Made by a program: the position numbers and the translations under genes. Of a stretch of 44,509 bases of DNA, positions 42,729 through 44,509 are shown one piece after another. The stretch comes from CAJBLF01 sp964613015 (GTDB lineage: Bacteria > Patescibacteriota > Gracilibacteria > Absconditabacterales > Absconditicoccaceae): NCBI GenBank assembly GCA_964613015.1, contig CAZTFP010000011.1:1-44509 (forward strand), in the 5' to 3' direction. The notes under the pieces were generated by a model. The model did no database searches, was not told where the DNA came from, and saw only the letters and a program-made list of their open reading frames with translations. Within the stretch, counting starts at the first letter, position 1. Every line of letters starts with the position of its first letter.

Positions 42729-43061
42729 TCTCCCTTGATTTTATTCTTTGTTCTATATTTCTAGATATAGATGCTAATCAATATTTCTATATATAGAAGT
42801 AAAATATTGTATATAAAAAAATAAAAACATATATAAAAAAATTTTCAAAAAAAATACATCATGATTTCTGTATAACAAGTACTACGACTGGGATGTCAAA
42901 GATCATCAAGAGAATAAAAAAATGGTATATATTTTCATTATTTGTTTAGACAAAAAATGGCGATATTGACAAGATAGACTAGTCTAGAAGCATAGTTTTT
43001 TAACATTTTTCTATCAAAAATGGTGAAAAAATGTTAAAAAGTATGGAAACGACAGAACAAT
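42729..43061. other. Intergenic region with palindromes upstream of the repeat array
   Basis: No gene is supported. TAGACTAGTCTA (42975-42986) is a perfect 12-nt palindrome. TTTTTAACATTTTT (42997-43010) pairs perfectly with AAAAATGTTAAAAA (43027-43040), a 14-bp stem that could end the comEC transcript or mark the boundary of a mobile unit. The 42760-42850 part is AT-rich with CTATATATAG-type short palindromes. Confidence 0.5.
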
Positions 43062-43181
43062 GGGAAAGTGGAAACATGAGAAAATGGAAAGATGGAAAGA
43101 TGGGAGAATTGAAAGATGGAAGGGTGGAAAAATAGAAAGGTGGAAAGATGGAAAGATGGGAGAATTGAAAGATTGAAAGAT
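43062..43181 (+). repeat. Purine-rich octanucleotide array upstream of the second four-helix gene
   Basis: Fifteen consecutive 8-nt units with consensus GGAAAGAT and no change of phase. A four-unit block (two GGAAAGAT, GGGAGAAT, TGAAAGAT) is present at 43086 and again, identical, at 43142, seven units later. The strand is almost pure purine plus T. Confidence 0.88.
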
Positions 43182-43217
43182 GGAATATGTGGGTTTTATT
43201 TAGTGATCATATAAAAA

Positions 43218-43589
43218 ATGGAGAAAAAATATGAAATCCATAAAGAGTCTTTGGTGTATAGTTTGATGGTTGTAGATTGTTACCAATATATTATAAAAAC
43301 CCATAAGGAGTATATTTTGAGTAAACAGTTTATAAGATCATGAACAAGTATATGAGCAAACATTATGGAAGCTCAAGAGTGACAAAGTAAAAAAGATTTT
43401 CTTCACAAAATGAGTATTGCATTAAAAGAAGCAAGGGAATGTCAGTATTGGGTCAAATTGTTGAGGTTCTGATGATATTTAGAATGATATACTAGATACA
43501 GTGAGCTGGTTGAGAAAACAAAAGAAATGCTCGGAATTCTGATAAAGATTGTAAAGACAACAAAATTACATTTACAAGAAAAACAATAA
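43218..43589 (+). CDS. Four-helix-bundle protein (S23/IVP-like), second copy
   Basis: 123 residues. SKQFIRSGTSIGANIMEAQE and the following SKKDFLHKMSIALKEARECQ, with YWVKLL next, are the exact signature of the four-helix-bundle family. It differs strongly from the member at 39635, so the two are different subfamilies rather than a recent duplication. Both signature glycines of RSGTSIG are TGA, as are several others. Octanucleotide arrays lie on both sides (43062-43181 and 43604-43667), and a pyrimidine-rich inverted array follows. This resembles intervening-sequence elements, in which such genes sit in a base-paired stem. Confidence 0.92.
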
Positions 43590-43603
43590 AACTATGATGC
43601 GAT

Positions 43604-43667
43604 TGAAAGATGGAAGAATAGAAGAATAGAAGAGTTGAAAGATTGAAAAATGGAAAGATGGAAAGAT
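43604..43667 (+). repeat. Purine-rich octanucleotide array downstream of the four-helix gene
   Basis: Eight consecutive 8-nt units (TGAAAGAT, GGAAGAAT, AGAAGAAT, AGAAGAGT, TGAAAGAT, TGAAAAAT and two GGAAAGAT), same consensus as the upstream array. Confidence 0.85.
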
Positions 43668-43680
43668 GGACATACAATTT

Positions 43681-43770
43681 CTTTAAATGTTTTTATGCTG
43701 CAACATTTCCATATTTCCATATATTTCTTTAAATGTTTCCATATTGCAACATTTCCATATTTTCACATTT
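43681..43770 (+). repeat. Pyrimidine-rich inverted array
   Basis: Words such as ATTTCCAT, TTTCCATA and CATTTCCATATT are inverted relative to the purine arrays. A block CTTTAAATGTTT...GCAACATTTCCATAT occurs twice, 46 nt apart. The RNA could pair with either purine array. Confidence 0.65.
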
Positions 43771-43839
43771 TTATGTTGGTTCAGTAGACATATTACACAT
43801 ACTTTATGTCAAAACGGTAGTTAAACTAGAGACTAGGGG

Positions 43840-44370
43840 TTGGGGACATAATAGTAGGCAATGCCTATCATTACTCAGAATTGTGTCCTCTAGGTGCTAA
43901 CAATAAGTTGTCACAAAATAGACACTTGTGCGTACAGGTTACTAGAAAGATGTGGTCTTTAGTAAGTGAGAAAGGCAAGCCTGCTTCGCAGTGGGCAGGG
44001 GTGTTTCTTTCCAAAAAAGTTAAATTCTTCATAGTAAAATGGTACTGGTGAAGGATTTATAGTCTACTACCAGAATAGTTCCCTTTTGTTGGGAATTATT
44101 GAGGTAGTGACTATATATTCTTCAATCAAAAATGGAAAATCATTTTTGAAGGAGAATATACTATTTTTTGGAAAACCGCTCCTAGAAAAGTGGTCTTGGA
44201 TTATGTTTTAGCTGTTAGCGTAGACTGTCCAATATTGTCTTGTATTTGTCTCTTGAATTATTAATGTAAAAGAAAGTTACCGTGTGGAGACACGGAACAT
44301 CTTCGCGTATATCTAGAAAGGCTCTGATAAACGCGGCTACTACACCTGCCTATTTGGCTGTGAGCCAAAA
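43840..44370 (+). ncRNA. Putative large structured RNA of unknown family
   Basis: No open frame is supported in either code, yet stem-loops follow each other closely: TAGGC/GCCTA (43855-43867); CTGC-ttc-GCAG (43981-43991); TAGTCTACTACC with GGTAGTGACTA (44070-44113) enclosing TTCCC/GGGAA; TATATTCT/AGAATATA with TCAAAAATG/CATTTTTGA (44112-44160); ACCGCT/AGTGGT (44175-44193); CCGTGT-ggag-ACACGG (44280-44295); TTGGCT-gtg-AGCCAA (44354-44368). Higher G+C than other intergenic DNA. It lacks the conserved cores of RNase P RNA, tmRNA, SRP RNA and rRNA as far as I can see. Strand is taken as plus because of G:T pairs and the downstream A/T run, but this is not certain. Confidence 0.45.
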
Positions 44371-44394
44371 AAAGTTTTTATTTAGACTTTGCAG

Positions 44395-44509
44395 GATTGC
44401 GTGTCTAGATAATCGACATTAGAATTTTTACAGGGTTTTGTGTCTCTTTTATCACTCAGGATAAATTCGACATCAAAACTTTTGAAACAAAATTTTGTGT
44501 CTCTTTTAT
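44395..44509. repeat. Degenerate direct repeats at the right edge
   Basis: TTTTGTGTCTCTTTTAT occurs at 44436-44452 and 44493-44509 (57 nt apart; the second is cut by the window end). A weaker match (TTGCGTGTCT) starts near 44397. TCGACAT follows the first and second at 44413 and 44467. Likely part of a longer array beyond the edge. Confidence 0.5.

Noticed and set aside
39635..43589. Diversity-generating retroelement (Avd-type accessory protein)
   Set aside because: Four-helix-bundle proteins can be Avd, but no reverse transcriptase and no template/variable repeat pair is present.
43840..44370. RNase P RNA, tmRNA, SRP RNA, or group I/II intron
   Set aside because: The expected cores are missing: no GAGGAAAGTCC word, no tRNA-like TTCGA end with GGGG start, no SRP loop, no domain V or P7 match. 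A GTGCG word at 43928 resembles a group II 5' end but has no matching 3' parts or reverse transcriptase.
44395..44509. CRISPR array at the right edge
   Set aside because: Only two exact copies of a 17-nt word 57 nt apart, with a third weak match at a different spacing, and no cas gene in the window. Kept as degenerate direct repeats only.

Overview
The window reads as genomic DNA of a Candidate Phyla Radiation (Patescibacteria) bacterium that uses genetic code 25, in which UGA is glycine, as known for Absconditabacteria (SR1) and Gracilibacteria (BD1-5). Almost every long gene is cut by in-frame TGA codons under the standard code. Each becomes one full-length protein when TGA is read as Gly, and many of the TGA codons fall on invariant glycines: the P-loop of a CMP-kinase-like protein, QGQGIG of an acetyltransferase, the first motif of peptide deformylase, and the Gly-rich loops of MurG. 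Every gene called here ends in TAA or TAG. The DNA is strongly AT-rich, so the few GC-rich palindromes stand out.

Layout. 1-61: a piece matching the 23S rRNA L11-binding domain (minus), cut by the window edge. 177-4716 (minus): a class A penicillin-binding protein, a LysM-CHAP hydrolase and tRNA-Ser. 4911-6860: peptide deformylase, a 2H-phosphoesterase-like protein and a HEPN-like protein. 6939-8317 (minus): rsmH-ftsL, a remnant of the dcw cluster. 8439-11228 (plus): a small membrane protein, Der GTPase, signal peptidase II and an SSB-tailed OB-like protein. 11375-16057 (minus): a small membrane protein, a baseplate-J-like anchored protein, a degenerate Lgt-like protein and RNase Y. 16313-19111: HflX, a GNAT acetyltransferase, a CMP-kinase-like protein and an ArsR-type regulator. 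19528-22600: two FecR-like membrane proteins and two small genes, one coding for a 34-residue very basic peptide. 22688-29444 (minus): a 946-residue lytic transglycosylase/SGNH hydrolase fusion, tRNA-Gly, and a pilus locus with a PilT ATPase and two VirB2/TrbC-like pilins. 29883-36850 (plus): LytR-CpsA-Psr protein, RNase III, SecF, pseudouridine synthase, a HigA-like antitoxin with repeated operator-like sites, a cupin and MurG. 36985-42728 (plus): a lamin-tail surface protein, a four-helix-bundle (S23/IVP) protein, a CsaB-like pyruvyl transferase and ComEC. 42729-44509: palindromes, octanucleotide repeat arrays around a second four-helix-bundle gene, and a highly structured, apparently non-coding region.

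How it fits together. The gene set is mainly cell-envelope work: peptidoglycan synthesis (PBP, MurG), remodelling (LysM-CHAP, transglycosylase/SGNH), polymer attachment and modification (LCP, CsaB-like), lipoprotein processing (LspA, Lgt-like) and secretion (SecF). It also has a likely pilus/DNA-uptake set (PilT, pilins, ComEC) and RNA and ribosome housekeeping (RNase III, RNase Y, Der, HflX, RsmH, deformylase). Several genes have a -10-like hexamer 5-10 nt before the start codon, which suggests leaderless mRNAs.

The least explained items are: (a) 8-nt repeat arrays tied to both four-helix-bundle genes; (b) the isolated L11-binding-domain piece; (c) palindromic elements translated in-frame inside two unrelated genes; (d) the structured RNA-like region at the right edge. 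All calls come from reading the sequence; no database search was run.
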